A DNA stretch of 64,000 nt, taken from Chrysomallon squamiferum (Eukaryota > Mollusca > Gastropoda > Neomphalida > Peltospiridae). The translations under genes were made by a program, and so were the position numbers. The DNA lies in contig CM022665.1 in NCBI GenBank assembly GCA_012295275.1, positions 712,873-776,872 on the forward strand, in the 5' to 3' direction. Positions 23,740 to 35,690 of the stretch are shown in pieces (within the stretch, counting starts at the first letter, position 1; each line of letters begins with the position of its first letter). Under the pieces are notes generated by a model that was given only the letters and a program-made list of their open reading frames with translations, was not told the origin of the DNA and made no database searches.

Positions 23740-24350
23740 AGAGATACTGATCTTAATGAAAATAGAAGATGTCACGGTATGTTATTAGAAAAGTGTAGGT
23801 TTACCAAAAAAACATTAGACACATCGCATAGCCCAAAATCGGAATATCACAAAAAAATTTGAAGATAGAAATATTGAAGAATTTTACGTCCCAGAAAATG
23901 ATATTTTAAATGAGTTCGTGTCAACAGAATTAAAATTTACAAAAATCTTATTTCATTTTATTCACAAATCTGAAGGACTGAGTTGCGTTCTAAGTGAAAC
24001 AACAAGAAACACAGAACGTGCAACTGTAGGTATATTGTAGATTTATTTCATTGTACTTGATTTATTTATCTCGTTAGTTAGTTTTCTTTTCTTCGTCTTC
24101 TTCTTTTTTCTTATGCTGTATTTTTCTTTACTATTGTTTTCGTTATTATTATTATTATTATTGTGTTGTTGTTACTGTTATATTATTGATGCTGTCATTT
24201 CCTAGTATTATTATTGTTATTATTACTGTTATTGTTGTTGATGTTATTGCAGTTATTATTGTTAGATTCATAAAAGGATGTAAAGAGTCAAGTTATTTTT
24301 ATGAAAGTCTACAAACCATTTGTTTCAAAAGTTAGGTGAAGCAAAGTATG
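23740..24350 (+). pseudogene. Decayed fragment of the IAP locus inside the old array
   Basis: Bases 23880-24060 align with 48930-49115 of the IAP gene. TTTACGTCCCAGAAA matches TTTACATCCCACAAA, ATTTCATTTTATTCA matches ATTTCATTTTGTTCA, and GAAACAACAAGAAACACA is shared exactly. The exon end is shared too: AACGTGCAACTG here against AACGTGCAGCTG, followed by GGTATATTGTAG. Further on, AAGTCTACAAACCATTTGTTTC (24265) matches AAGTCTACAAAATATTTGTTTC (49545). It thus carries the intron and exon encoding the [11 protein letters not shown] segment plus downstream intron, but no RING. The exon frame is damaged (AGTTGCGTTCTAAG replaces the coding start). Confidence 0.8.
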
Positions 24351-24352
24351 CA

Positions 24353-24388
<36 letters not shown>

Positions 24389-24432
24389 ATTACACAGACA
24401 CACACACACTCACACACACACACACACACACA
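24353..24432. repeat. (TTA)n followed by (CA)n
   Basis: Simple repeats at the end of the IAP-derived fragment. The IAP gene itself carries a (TTA)n run at the corresponding intron position (49421-49484), so the tract is probably inherited with the duplicate. Confidence 0.8.
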
Positions 24433-24544
24433 ATCAAAAATACGTCTAAACTTATTAGTTTTACGTTGTTAACTTTATAAAATATTTCCGTGTACGTCTT
24501 TTCTTTTGTGAAACTGAAACCTCTGTTATTTGTGACAAGGTTAA

Positions 24545-24770
24545 AAATGCAGTAAAAGGCACACCTACAAAAACACGCCGATAAAAGCGGGCCAACATAA
24601 TAGCTGTGTCAGTGCGCCGTTAGTACGTACAGGTCAAACTTTTGATCAAACTTTAATCCTGACACAAAAGGAATCTGTGATAGGTTTTGACAGTATAGTG
24701 AACCACTGTCAAAACTGTTATTTGTGATCATGAAGTTTAAAATAAAAGCACGCCTTCATAAGAATCTCGA
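24545..24770. other. Base-balanced insert with a perfect 11-bp hairpin
   Basis: This stretch is unlike its AT-rich surroundings (for example CACGCCGATAAAAGCGGGCC) and is absent from the other units of the old array. GTTTTGACAGT at 24684-24694 and ACTGTCAAAAC at 24705-24715 form a perfect 11-bp stem with a 10-base loop. It could be a small non-autonomous transposon or a fragment of one; no family was recognised. Confidence 0.45.
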
Positions 24771-24798
24771 CATGACTGCACAGCCTTTTTTTGTATAC

Positions 24799-24837
<39 letters not shown>

Positions 24838-27800
24838 GCAGTTTATAACTTTACTTTTTTGTTTAACATTGTTAACATTTTCACAGCTAATAATGAAGCT
24901 TTTCTCGTCGATTTTATTAAATTCATTGGCTCATGTGAAACATGCATAGACCTTGGATTTAGTTTTAAGAAAGGTTTAATATTAAAACTAGTATTTTAAA
25001 TAATGATTACGTTTTATCCTGTTTTACTATATTCATGTAATAGAGAAAAATGATTTTCTTTTTTTGTATTTGTTACGAGCGACAACGAGAAGGTCACAAA
25101 GATTTGTGTCTATTCTTTAATATGGTTCTAAATAACTGTTAGACGTGTACAGAGTAAGTAAGTGTTAAGACAAATATTTAAAATTATTAGATTTATGTTG
25201 CTAACATTATAAAGTATTTGTTTGTTCTTTCTCTCCTTCCTTTGGGAAACTGTTAAAAAGCAATAACTGTTTTTAGAATTGAAGACCTACTATTCCTGAT
25301 TATTTTCAGTTAAAAATGTCAATGGACATTTTTTTTAAATAATTTTTACTACTACTACTATTATTATTTACTTATTTATTTATTTATTTTATTATTATTA
25401 TTATTATTTATAAAAACAGGATATCTTCATCAGTTTGTTACACAAACTCAAAACTTAGATGCCTAGGTCATGGACTATACTGATTTTAATGAAGTTACCA
25501 AATATCCAAGTGAAAGAAAAATGATTTCATAAATTCTCTGAAAATGATAGGGATTTCAGAAAACTCCTTGTTTCTGAATTTTACAGTAAAATATACAAGA
25601 CAAATCAGTTAGCTAAGAATAAAATGTAAAAACAAACTAATAAACAAACAAACAAACAAACAAAAAGAAAAGACAAGAAAATATACCTACGAATATGTCG
25701 AAATTCTACTGGTATCTTATAATTTAGAAATAATTTTTATTTATTTATTTATGAGAGCGTATCAGTAAACTTTTGCACCAGTTTTCACAGGGCGATAACA
25801 AAAGTTACTGTTAGACACAAAATGAAAAGTTTACAGTTTTGCAAGTCGACTCTGTATATTCAGAATATTATACAGAATCAGTTTTTGTTATGTGCCACCA
25901 TTTAGATCAGTTTTATTCCTGTCAGAGTTGGTTTTATGTATAATATATAGGAAAAATCCAAAGATTCCAAATTGACCGCTGTTTAATAACAAGAATATTC
26001 AAAAAAAATAAAATATAGAATACTCTAATATTAATAAATATTAGTGTATTTGTACTGTAATGAAAGAAATATATTTTAATATTATTATTTTAGTCTACTG
26101 AGTACATGAAAATATTATAAATGTTTGTATCTGTCTATCAGAAAATATTTCTAGATTTATGAAGAGTAAGTTAAAGTAATAAAAATGGAACTAATATAAA
26201 AATAACAACATTTAGAAATTGTTTATTCAAATCTTAGTTGGTCTTATTAAGGCATAAGGCATAGGAAGTTGTTATATGGGAAAGTTTGTCGTGTAAACAA
26301 TGTACCTAGTAATATTTTGTTTACTTTTACTATAAGAAAAAAATGCATTTTATTCAACAAACTGTAAATAAATAAAATAAAATAAAACACATCAATAAAT
26401 AAATGAAATGAAATATATAAACAAAGAAACAAATAAAAAATGAAAAGATTTGTGGCTAAGATTATGAGCAGTTCAATGGTTTGCTAAGTTTATTTATATC
26501 GTTACGACGTAGTGACCATCCATAAATATTTTGTTGTCAGTTTTTAATTCACCGATGAACTTGAGCTGTTCTTTACAGAAATAATTTCATCTGGAATTTT
26601 TAGAAGTTTATGAACATTTTAGTAACAGTTTTCTATATTTGGTAATTTATGTCTGTAAATATACATTTATGTCTGTAGATATATTTATATTTTTTAAATG
26701 TATGAAACTGGTTTCAACATTACTTCCTTGTTTACACTGTGTACATTTTCACAGCTAATAACGATTTAATTTAGACCTTCGATTTAATTTAGTGAAAAGA
26801 GTTTAATAACATGACCAGTGTTTGAAATATTTATTAACATATTTCATTATATTCAGATAAAAGAGAAAACAACCGTTTTTTTTGTATTTATTATAAACGA
26901 CAACCAAAAGGTCGCAAATACTGAAGTATCTCATTATCACCCTTCTTCAGTATCGTGTATAGAGTGAGTGTTCAGACAAACATTTAAAATTGTCAGCTTT
27001 ATTTTGATATCATTGGGAAATATTTCCGTGTTCTTTTTTTCTTTTTTTTCTGAAACCGAAACCTCTATTTTTACGACTAAAATATTTCCGGTCACGTTCG
27101 AGAAAAATCAAAGGGAAAAATCGATGTGTTTATCAGTGTGTTTGAGCTGTCATTTACATAAGTCATCTGATTAGGAATTTAGGTAAGTTAATAAACATTT
27201 TAATGTTTTCTTCATCCAGTAAAGAGATATTAATGAAACTAATTTTAATTTTTCTTCCAAGTTTCATAGCACATATCGAAGCTTTTCTAGTCGATTTCAT
27301 TCAGTACAAACACGTATGTAAAAAGCACATTGGATTTACTTGAAGGAGATGAATAACAGGACCAATATATGAAATAAAAATTACACATTTGACTACCTTC
27401 AAATCGACATTCTTTTGTATTTGTTAGGAGCGACAACGAAAAGGTCACAAATATTGACCCGTTTGTGTCGCCCACTTCTTGAATATTTTTCTCGGTAACT
27501 TAGGAGTGTATAGAGTAAGTACTAAGACAAATATTTAAAATATTTAGCTTTTTGTTACTAACATTATAAAATATTTCCGTGTTACTCTTTTCTTTTGTGA
27601 AACTGAAACCTGTATTATGCCTAACAAGATTTAAGTTAACAGTGTAGAAAGCATTTGATAATTTTTTTAAATTAAATTTTATTTAATTAATTATTTTATC
27701 TAGTTTTGTTTATATGTATCTTTCTAAATAAATTATATTTTATTCTACAAAAAAATGCTCATATTTTATTTAAATTAGTAAGTTATGAGATTATTCTCAA

Positions 27801-28563
27801 TAGCAGTTAGATTTCTGGAATGTTAACAAGTTTATTTATATCACTTTTGTACACGTAATTTGAAAACGTGATCGTTACGAGGTCGAGACAACCCGTATAC
27901 ATTGCGTTGTGTATGTTTTAATATATCGAAGAGTTTGAGCTGGCCTTTACAGAAACAATGTTACTAGGAATTTAAGTAAGTTTACACAAATTTTAACAAC
28001 AGTTTTCTGTATCTAGTCATTTATGTGTATAAATATATATTTAATTGTGCAGAGATATTTATTCTTTTTAAATGTATGAAACTGATTTTAATATTACTTC
28101 CTTGTTTACGTTGTGTAAATTTCCACCGCTAATAACGAAAATTTTCTCGTCCATTTTGTTCGATCCAGTGAGTCACGTAAAAGATGCGTAGACACTGGAT
28201 TTAATTTTAAAAGGTTCAATAATAAGCCAGTATTTTTACACATTAAATTGTTGCTATCGTCAGATAAGAGAGAAAACGAACTTCTTTTCTAATAGAATAA
28301 GTCTAACACAAATATATAAAATGATTAGCTTTGTGTTTCTTTGTTTTTTTGTGGGTTTTTTTGTGAAACTCAAACGTTTGCGGACGAAAATATTTTCTGG
28401 AACGTTTGAGAACAGTGCATATAATTATTTACTACTCAGTGTAATGTTAACTTTGCACTGCAGCATAATGTTTGCAAATAATTAAATCCGACTTATTAAA
28501 AATGTATTCTAATTTAGGATTATGACTGCACATTGACAATAGAATATATTGTACTCTGCAAAA

Positions 28564-28600
<37 letters not shown>

Positions 28601-30337
28601 ATATATAATAAATAAAAGTGCACAAAAAATAAATGAAATAAAACACATAAAGGAAAAAATACATAAACATATAAACAAAATATACACATAAAGCAACAAC
28701 GAAACAAATAAAAGAAAAGAAAAGAAAATGAAATAAAACATAAAAGAACAAACAAATAAATAAATAATATAAAATAAAACAAAATAAAATAAAATAAAAA
28801 ATGGTGATAGCCTAAGTTATGATATTATTCTCAATAGTAGTTAGATTGTTACCAAGTTTATTTGAGTCCCGTGATCATTATAATGTAGAGATAACCAGTA
28901 AATGTTGTGTTGTCTGTTTCTAATATATCAAAGGGTTTCAGCTGTTCTTTTCAGAAATAATTCGATTAAGAATTAAGTAAGTTTATATTAAAAAAATAAT
29001 AACAGTTTTCTGTATCTAGCAATTTATGTGTGTAAATATATATTTATATATGTAGAAATATGTATATCTTTTAAATGTAGGAAACTGATTTTATCTTTAT
29101 TTCCTTGTTTACATTGTGTACATTTTCACAGCTAATAACGAAATTTTTCTTGTCGAATTTGTTCGATTCAATGAATTACGTAAAGCATGCGTAGACACTG
29201 GATTTAGTTACAAAATAATAATAATAAAAGTTTAAAACAAGACGAGTATTTTAACACAATAAATTTATATTATACTCAGATAATATAAAGAAAACAACTT
29301 ATATGATTAACTGATAATTTATTCTAGGTAAAACTGCTTATATTTTACTTAAATTACAACTAAGTACATAATTTTCATGGGAAACTTTCTTGTAGATAAT
29401 TTTTCTATATGTTTCAATAAAACGTATCCAGATTTGAACACAAATTTTCTAAGTATTTTTATTTGATATTTTTCTACTGGGCGGTAACAAAAGTTGCTGT
29501 TAGACACAAAATGAACAGATTGCGGTTTTGCAATCAGCTCAGTGTATTCAGAATATCAGATAAAATAAATTATTATAAAATAACTTCTATTTTTGCAACG
29601 GACTAAACTATTTCCTGTAATCTTTGATAACAGAGAACATAATTTCTCGTGAAAATCAAACGAAATATCGATGTGTTTGAGGTGTTCTTTACAGAAATAA
29701 TGTGATTAGGAATCTATACAGACATTTCAATAACAGTTTCCTTCATCCAGTAATCATATATTTATGTCTGTAAATATTCTGATACTTTTGCAAATATATT
29801 AAACCGATTTTAACTTTATACCCTTTCACCATTGTTTAACTTTGTGTACGTTTCATATTAACTAGAGAATCTTTTATTCAATACCAAAACTCACGTAAAA
29901 AGCATACTGGATTTAGTTGAAATAGATGAAAAACAGGATCAGTGTGTGAAATAAGAATGACATTTTATCACATTTTACTATCTTCAGACAGTAAAGAAAC
30001 TGACCTTCTTTCGTAGTTTTTACGAGCGACGACGAAAAGGTCACAAATATTGATCCGTTTTTGTCACCACTCTTCTTCAGCATCGTTTAGAATAATAGTT
30101 AGAAGTGTACAGAGTAAGTGTTAAGATAAATATTTAAAAATATTAGCTTTTAGTTGCTAACATTAACATTTCCGTGTACTTCTTTTCTTTTGTGAAACTG
30201 AAACTTCGATTATAACCTAAAAGATTTAAGTTAAAAATGTAAAAAACATTTGGTCATTTATTTTATCAACAACAGATAAAAAAACAACCAAAAAAAACCC
30301 CTAAATAAATAAAGAAATATATAAAGAAATAAATAAT

Positions 30338-30376
<39 letters not shown>

Positions 30377-32109
30377 TAATAATAATAATAATAATAAATG
30401 TATACGTCTTATTTTATTTTAACTTTTTTTTTATTTCGTTATTTTTATTGTTTTTATTATTTCTTTTTCCCCTCAAATTGAATGCTGTTTGATTGCAAGA
30501 GTATTAAAAGAAAAAAACCATAATAGTTGTAATATAAATAAAGATTTGTGTATTTGTCTGGTAAGAAAACTAATATATTTTAATATTATTATATTTTACA
30601 CATTAATCCACTGAGTATAACGTACATGAAAATGTTACAAATATTTATGTTTCAGAAAAGATTTCTAGATTTATGAAGAGTGAGTTAAAGTAATAAACAT
30701 AAAATTAATATTATAATAACAACATGTAAATGTGTATTCAAATCCGAGTTGATCTTATTAAGGCAGAAAATATAACAAGATACTATACGAAAAAGGTTTG
30801 CCGTGTAAATAACTTTTACTAGAATAAAATACAATGTATTCAACAGATTATAAATAAATAAATAAATAAATAAATAAATTAAAAAATAAAATGATATATA
30901 ATGAATTAAAACATATAAATAAACAAATAAAATAATAATAAAAAGACGATGTGGCCTGACTTATGAGATTATTCACAATAGCAGTTCATTTTCTAGAAGG
31001 TTGCCAAGTTTATTTATAGAACTTTGTACACGCACTTTGAGTCACGTGATCGCTGCGACGTAGATACGACCCATTACGTTTTGTTGTCTATTTGTAAAGT
31101 GTCTGTGCTGTTCTTTACAGAAATAATTTCATTACGAATATAGGTAAGTGTATAAACAATTTAATAACAGTTTCCTGTTTTACCATATCCAGATAACAGA
31201 AGAATAAGAAAAAAAAAAAACATTCTTTTATATTTGTTACGAGACACAAAGAAAAGGTTACAAATACTGACCCGTTTATGTCGCCCACTTTTTGAATATT
31301 TTTCTAAATAATTGCTAGGAGGGCACAGAGTAAGTGTGAAGAGAAATATAGTAAAAGTATGTCTTACAGTTTTATTAATTCAGCAGTCACATGTGGATGT
31401 AGCTGCTTAATGTCAGCACTGAATATCGCCTTTGAATAGTTTATATTTATGACAAACTTCATTTACATCAATAATAATATACAAACTTTCAATACAGCTT
31501 TGTAGTTTAAAATTTAGGAGAACACACAGTCAGACTACACTAGAATTAAGTTTAATTTATTTTACGACATTGCAACCAGAGATGTCATGATGACATACAG
31601 TAAACACACTGATAATTCTTACCTGCATGATTTACGACCAATATATTTATCCAAGTATGTAATAATTAACATATATAAATTGCTGTTACTTTACTTTCAC
31701 GACTGAAAGTATGAGTTGATTTTTCTGTTTTGATTTTACTTATTAAAATACGACTACGTATGAGTAGTTACAAAATAGGTTATGGACAAAGTTCTGAAAA
31801 ACGCTTAGAAGTATATTATTCTTATAAAATTGTTTTCTCACCTTTTCTTTCAAACATTTAGTTATCTGTCACTAACAACACGAAGACTTTTAAAAACAGC
31901 AGTTTTAACAGTCTCTTATACGGTTGTATTCATTGTCTTCTCAACAAATGTTTATCAGTTTGTCAAAGTGAAAACTTGAAGTAAACAAAGAAAATCGACC
32001 AAAATATATTTGAGCATTCGTATTAGTTTTAGTGATTTATATTACTGAAAAGTAGTAAATAAATTTTACTGGCATATAAAGGCATTGGTAATACTTGACA
32101 ATACTAGAA

Positions 32110-32191
32110 ATGTTTATCTTTACTTATGTGATTGAAACTACATCTCTAGGACTTCAATCTGCAGTGAAATTTCTCAAGGACAGCAAAGCAG
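32110..32191 (+). CDS. Candidate ATG exon of cassette 1
   Basis: ATG with A at -3 opens a frame reading MFIFTYVIETTSLGLQSAV then KFLKDSKA, ending at CAG|GTGGGC in phase 1. It can join in frame to the 213-bp exon that follows. Copies 2-8 carry Glu for Lys (FLEDSK). An in-frame stop lies upstream, so ATG is the natural start. A shorter 42-bp form using CTCTAG as acceptor (start 32150) would also be phase 1 on both sides. No signal peptide is convincing and no family is recognised. Real use is inference from splice signals and phase. Confidence 0.35.
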
Positions 32192-32653
32192 GTGGGCTTC
32201 AGATTCGTAATTATTTCCTAAATTTCTTTTACAGTTGTCAAGAATCAACGTAGTTTCTGGTAAACGGGAGTTACTTTGATATTTTAAGCTAAACCTTCAA
32301 TTTTTACTTGCATCGGCATTCAAAGAGTATTTAATTAATTACTAATACCAGTAATACATATTTTTAGTATTAGTCTTTGGTTTATACTTTCTGTGTTTGA
32401 CTAACCGAAACTTCTACTTCAAACAAGCGACTAAAATATTTCCTCGAAAGCAAGATAACAGTGTATTTAATTATTTTGCACAGGATTAATTCATATGAAA
32501 GGACTCCGTTGTCTCCTTGAGGAATTAAGTAACCTTGTCAGTGACTTTCTCCGGTAAAGAAAGAAAGACAAGTCATATACATTTGTATTAATATATTTTA
32601 TATTTTATCAAATTTAAGATATCAAACAGAACATTTGTGAAAAATACTTACAG

Positions 32654-32866
32654 CTATAAAATGTCAGTTGTATAATGTTACAGTGGTAAAGAGTCTTCCT
32701 GGACATAGGGTTACCCACAATCGACTGATGTCAAGTATAAAATGTTTTTATCAATTTCGTATTACAGAACAAAAAGATCAACTGAGTGAAATGGCAGTAT
32801 CAAACTATGTCATCAACCTGTACAACACTGCAGCACCACTACAATTTACAGACTTCATTTTTTCAG
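32654..32866 (+). CDS. Candidate 71-codon module exon, cassette 1 (A type)
   Basis: The exon lies between TACTTACAG and TTTTCAG|GTAAAT. It is 213 bp, enters and leaves in phase 1 and has no stop. Residues include AIKCQLYNVTVVK, SLPGHRVTHNRLMSSIKCF, YQFRITEQKDQLSEMAVSN and PLQFTDFIFS. There are two cysteines and one N-glycosylation sequon (N-V-T). Because it is symmetric, any number of copies could be joined in frame, or one chosen, and the last could be joined to the phase-1 membrane-anchor exon at 43487. I recognise no domain family. Alternative: an untranscribed repeat that happens to be open. The excess of amino-acid-changing differences in copies 7-8 favours coding. Confidence 0.5.
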
Positions 32867-33521
32867 GTAAATTTGTTAGTTTAAAGATTTCTCAGCTGTA
32901 ATGAAAAACACAACATTTTGCTACGTAAGTCCTGATTCATAAACTGAATGATATCAGATCAAACTGATAGTTCAGTAAATTCAGCAGTAATTAACATTTT
33001 AGCAAGAACATAACTGCATAATTCGTGCTTTGGAACGATGTCTCACTTCAGAATTTTTAATTCTCTATTTGGTTTACAAGTGATCTCTGCTACTTTAAAT
33101 GTTTCTTAACTATACACACATAATATTAAATTTATAGGAAATGTATATCTTACAGTTTTATTAATTCAGCAGTGAAATGTAGATGTAGCTGCTTAATGTA
33201 AGCATTGAATATCGCCTTTGAATTCGTGATAGTTATGATAATCTTCATTTACATCAATAATAATATACGAACTTTCAATAAAGCTTTGTAGATAAAAATT
33301 TACAAGAATTCAAACAGCAGTTTTAAAAGTCTCATATACGGTTGCATTCATTGTCTTCTCAACAAATCAGTCTGTCAAAGTTAAAACGTGGAGTAAACAA
33401 AGAAAATCGACCAAAATATATTTGAGCATTCGTATTAGTTTTAGTGATTTATATTACTGAAAAGTTATAAATAAATTTTACTGGCATATAAAGGCATTGG
33501 TAATACTTGACAATACTAGAA

Positions 33522-33603
33522 ATGTTTATCTTTACTTATGTGATTGAAACTACATCTCTAGGACTTCAATCTGCAGTGAAATTTCTCGAGGACAGCAAAG
33601 CAG
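33522..33603 (+). CDS. Candidate ATG exon of cassette 2
   Basis: Same as cassette 1 except Lys to Glu (FLEDSK). It ends in CAG|GTGGGC in phase 1. Equivalent exons lie at 34934, 36345, 37757, 39169, 40574 and 41986, all 82 bp. Confidence 0.35.
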
Positions 33604-34065
33604 GTGGGCTTCAGATTCGTAATTATTTCCTAAATTTCTTTTACAGTTGTCAAGAATCAACGTAGTTTCTGGTAAACGGGAGTTACTTTGATATTTTAAG
33701 CTAAACCTTCAATTTTTACTTGCATCGGCATTCAAAGAGTATTTAATTAATTACTAATACCAGTAATACATATTTTTAGTATTAGTCTTTGGTTTATACT
33801 TTCTGTGTTTGACTAACCGAAACTTCTACTTCAAACAAGCGACTAAAATATTTCCTCGAAAGCAAGATAACAGTGTATTTAATTATTTTGCACAGGATTA
33901 ATTCATATGAAAGGACTCCGTTGTCTCCTTGAGGAATTAAGTAACCTTGTCAGTGACTTTCTCCGGTAAAGAAAGAAAGACAAGTCATATACATTTGTAT
34001 TAATATATTTTATATTTTATCAAATTTAAGATATCAAACAGAACATTTGTGAAAAATACTTACAG

Positions 34066-34278
34066 CTATAAAATGTCAGTTGTATAATGTTACAGTGGTA
34101 AAGAGTCTTCCTGGACATAGGGTTACCCACAATCGACTGATGTCAAGTATAAAATGTTTTTATCAATTTCGTATTACAGAACAAAAAGATCAACTGAGTG
34201 AAATGGCAGTATCAAACTATGTCATCAACCTGTACAACACTGCAGCACCACTACAATTTACAGACTTCATTTTTTCAG
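34066..34278 (+). CDS. Candidate module exon, cassette 2 (A type)
   Basis: Encodes the same 71 residues as cassette 1, with the same TACTTACAG acceptor and CAG|GTAAAT donor, phase 1 to phase 1. Confidence 0.5.
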
Positions 34279-35477
34279 GTAAATTTGTTAGTTTAAAGAT
34301 TTCTCAGCTGTAATGAAAAACACAACATTTTGCTACGTAAGTCCTGATTCATAAACTGAATGATATCAGATCAAACTGATAGTTCAGTAAATTCAGCAGT
34401 AATTAACATTTTAGCAAGAACATAACTGCATAATTCGTGCTTTGGAACGATGTCTCACTTCAGAATTTTTAATTCTCTATTTGGTTTACAAGTGATCTCT
34501 GCTACTTTAAATGTTTCTTAACTATACACACATAATATTAAATTTATAGGAAATGTATATCTTACAGTTTTATTAATTCAGCAGTGAAATGTAGATGTAG
34601 CTGCTTAATGTAAGCATTGAATATCGCCTTTGAATTCGTGATAGTTATGATAATCTTCATTTACATCAATAATAATATACGAACTTTCAATAAAGCTTTG
34701 TAGATAAAAATTTACAAGAATTCAAACAGCAGTTTTAAAAGTCTCATATACGGTTGCATTCATTGTCTTCTCAACAAATCAGTCTGTCAAAGTTAAAACG
34801 TGGAGTAAACAAAGAAAATCGACCAAAATATATTTGAGCATTCGTATTAGTTTTAGTGATTTATATTACTGAAAAGTTATAAATAAATTTTACTGGCATA
34901 TAAAGGCATTGGTAATACTTGACAATACTAGAAATGTTTATCTTTACTTATGTGATTGAAACTACATCTCTAGGACTTCAATCTGCAGTGAAATTTCTCG
35001 AGGACAGCAAAGCAGGTGGGCTTCAGATTCGTAATTATTTCCTAAATTTCTTTTACAGTTGTCAAGAATCAACGTAGTTTCTGGTAAACGGGAGTTACTT
35101 TGATATTTTAAGCTAAACCTTCAATTTTTACTTGCATCGGCATTCAAAGAGTATTTAATTAATTACTAATACCAGTAATACATATTTTTAGTATTAGTCT
35201 TTGGTTTATACTTTCTGTGTTTGACTAACCGAAACTTCTACTTCAAACAAGCGACTAAAATATTTCCTCGAAAGCAAGATAACAGTGTATTTAATTATTT
35301 TGCACAGGATTAATTCATATGAAAGGACTCCGTTGTCTCCTTGAGGAATTAAGTAACCTTGTCAGTGACTTTCTCCGGTAAAGAAAGAAAGACAAGTCAT
35401 ATACATTTGTATTAATATATTTTATATTTTATCAAATTTAAGATATCAAACAGAACATTTGTGAAAAATACTTACAG

Positions 35478-35690
35478 CTATAAAATGTCAGTTGTATAAT
35501 GTTACAGTGGTAAAGAGTCTTCCTGGACATAGGGTTACCCACAATCGACTGATGTCAAGTATAAAATGTTTTTATCAATTTCGTATTACAGAACAAAAAG
35601 ATCAACTGAGTGAAATGGCAGTATCAAACTATGTCATCAACCTGTACAACACTGCAGCACCACTACAATTTACAGACTTCATTTTTTCAG
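35478..35690 (+). CDS. Candidate module exon, cassette 3 (A type)
   Basis: Identical in protein to cassette 1. Splice signals and phase are conserved. Confidence 0.5.

Larger units (their letters stand above)
17355..31350. repeat. Old, diverged repeat array (about a dozen decayed units)
   Basis: Several text blocks recur in fixed order through 14 kb with roughly 10-25% divergence by eye. (1) GTCACGTGATCGTTACGA, at 17949, 19189, 21548 and 31041, with weaker copies near 21784, 23327, 27866 and 28868. (2) GAGCTGTTCTTTACAG plus AAATAATG, near 18020, 18425, 19262, 19945, 21620, 21858, 23398, 26563, 27938, 28940, 29680 and 31105. (3) TTGACCGCTGTTTAATAGCAA, near 17446, 18798, 21168, 22675 and 25974. 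(4) GAGCGACAACGAAAAGGTCA, near 20220, 25078, 27428 and 30024. (5) CTAACATTATAAAATATTTCCGTG. Unit lengths vary by deletion and by (AAAT)n or (TTA)n insertions. No long open frame survives. It shares the GACTAAAATATTTCCT block with the young array at 31355, so both probably descend from one ancestral unit. Confidence 0.8.

Noticed and set aside
28447-28782. Phe/Tyr/Leu-rich minus-strand frames suggesting a membrane protein
   Set aside because: They arise from (AAAT)n and (AAAAT)n tracts read on the opposite strand. No splice signals or Met context.
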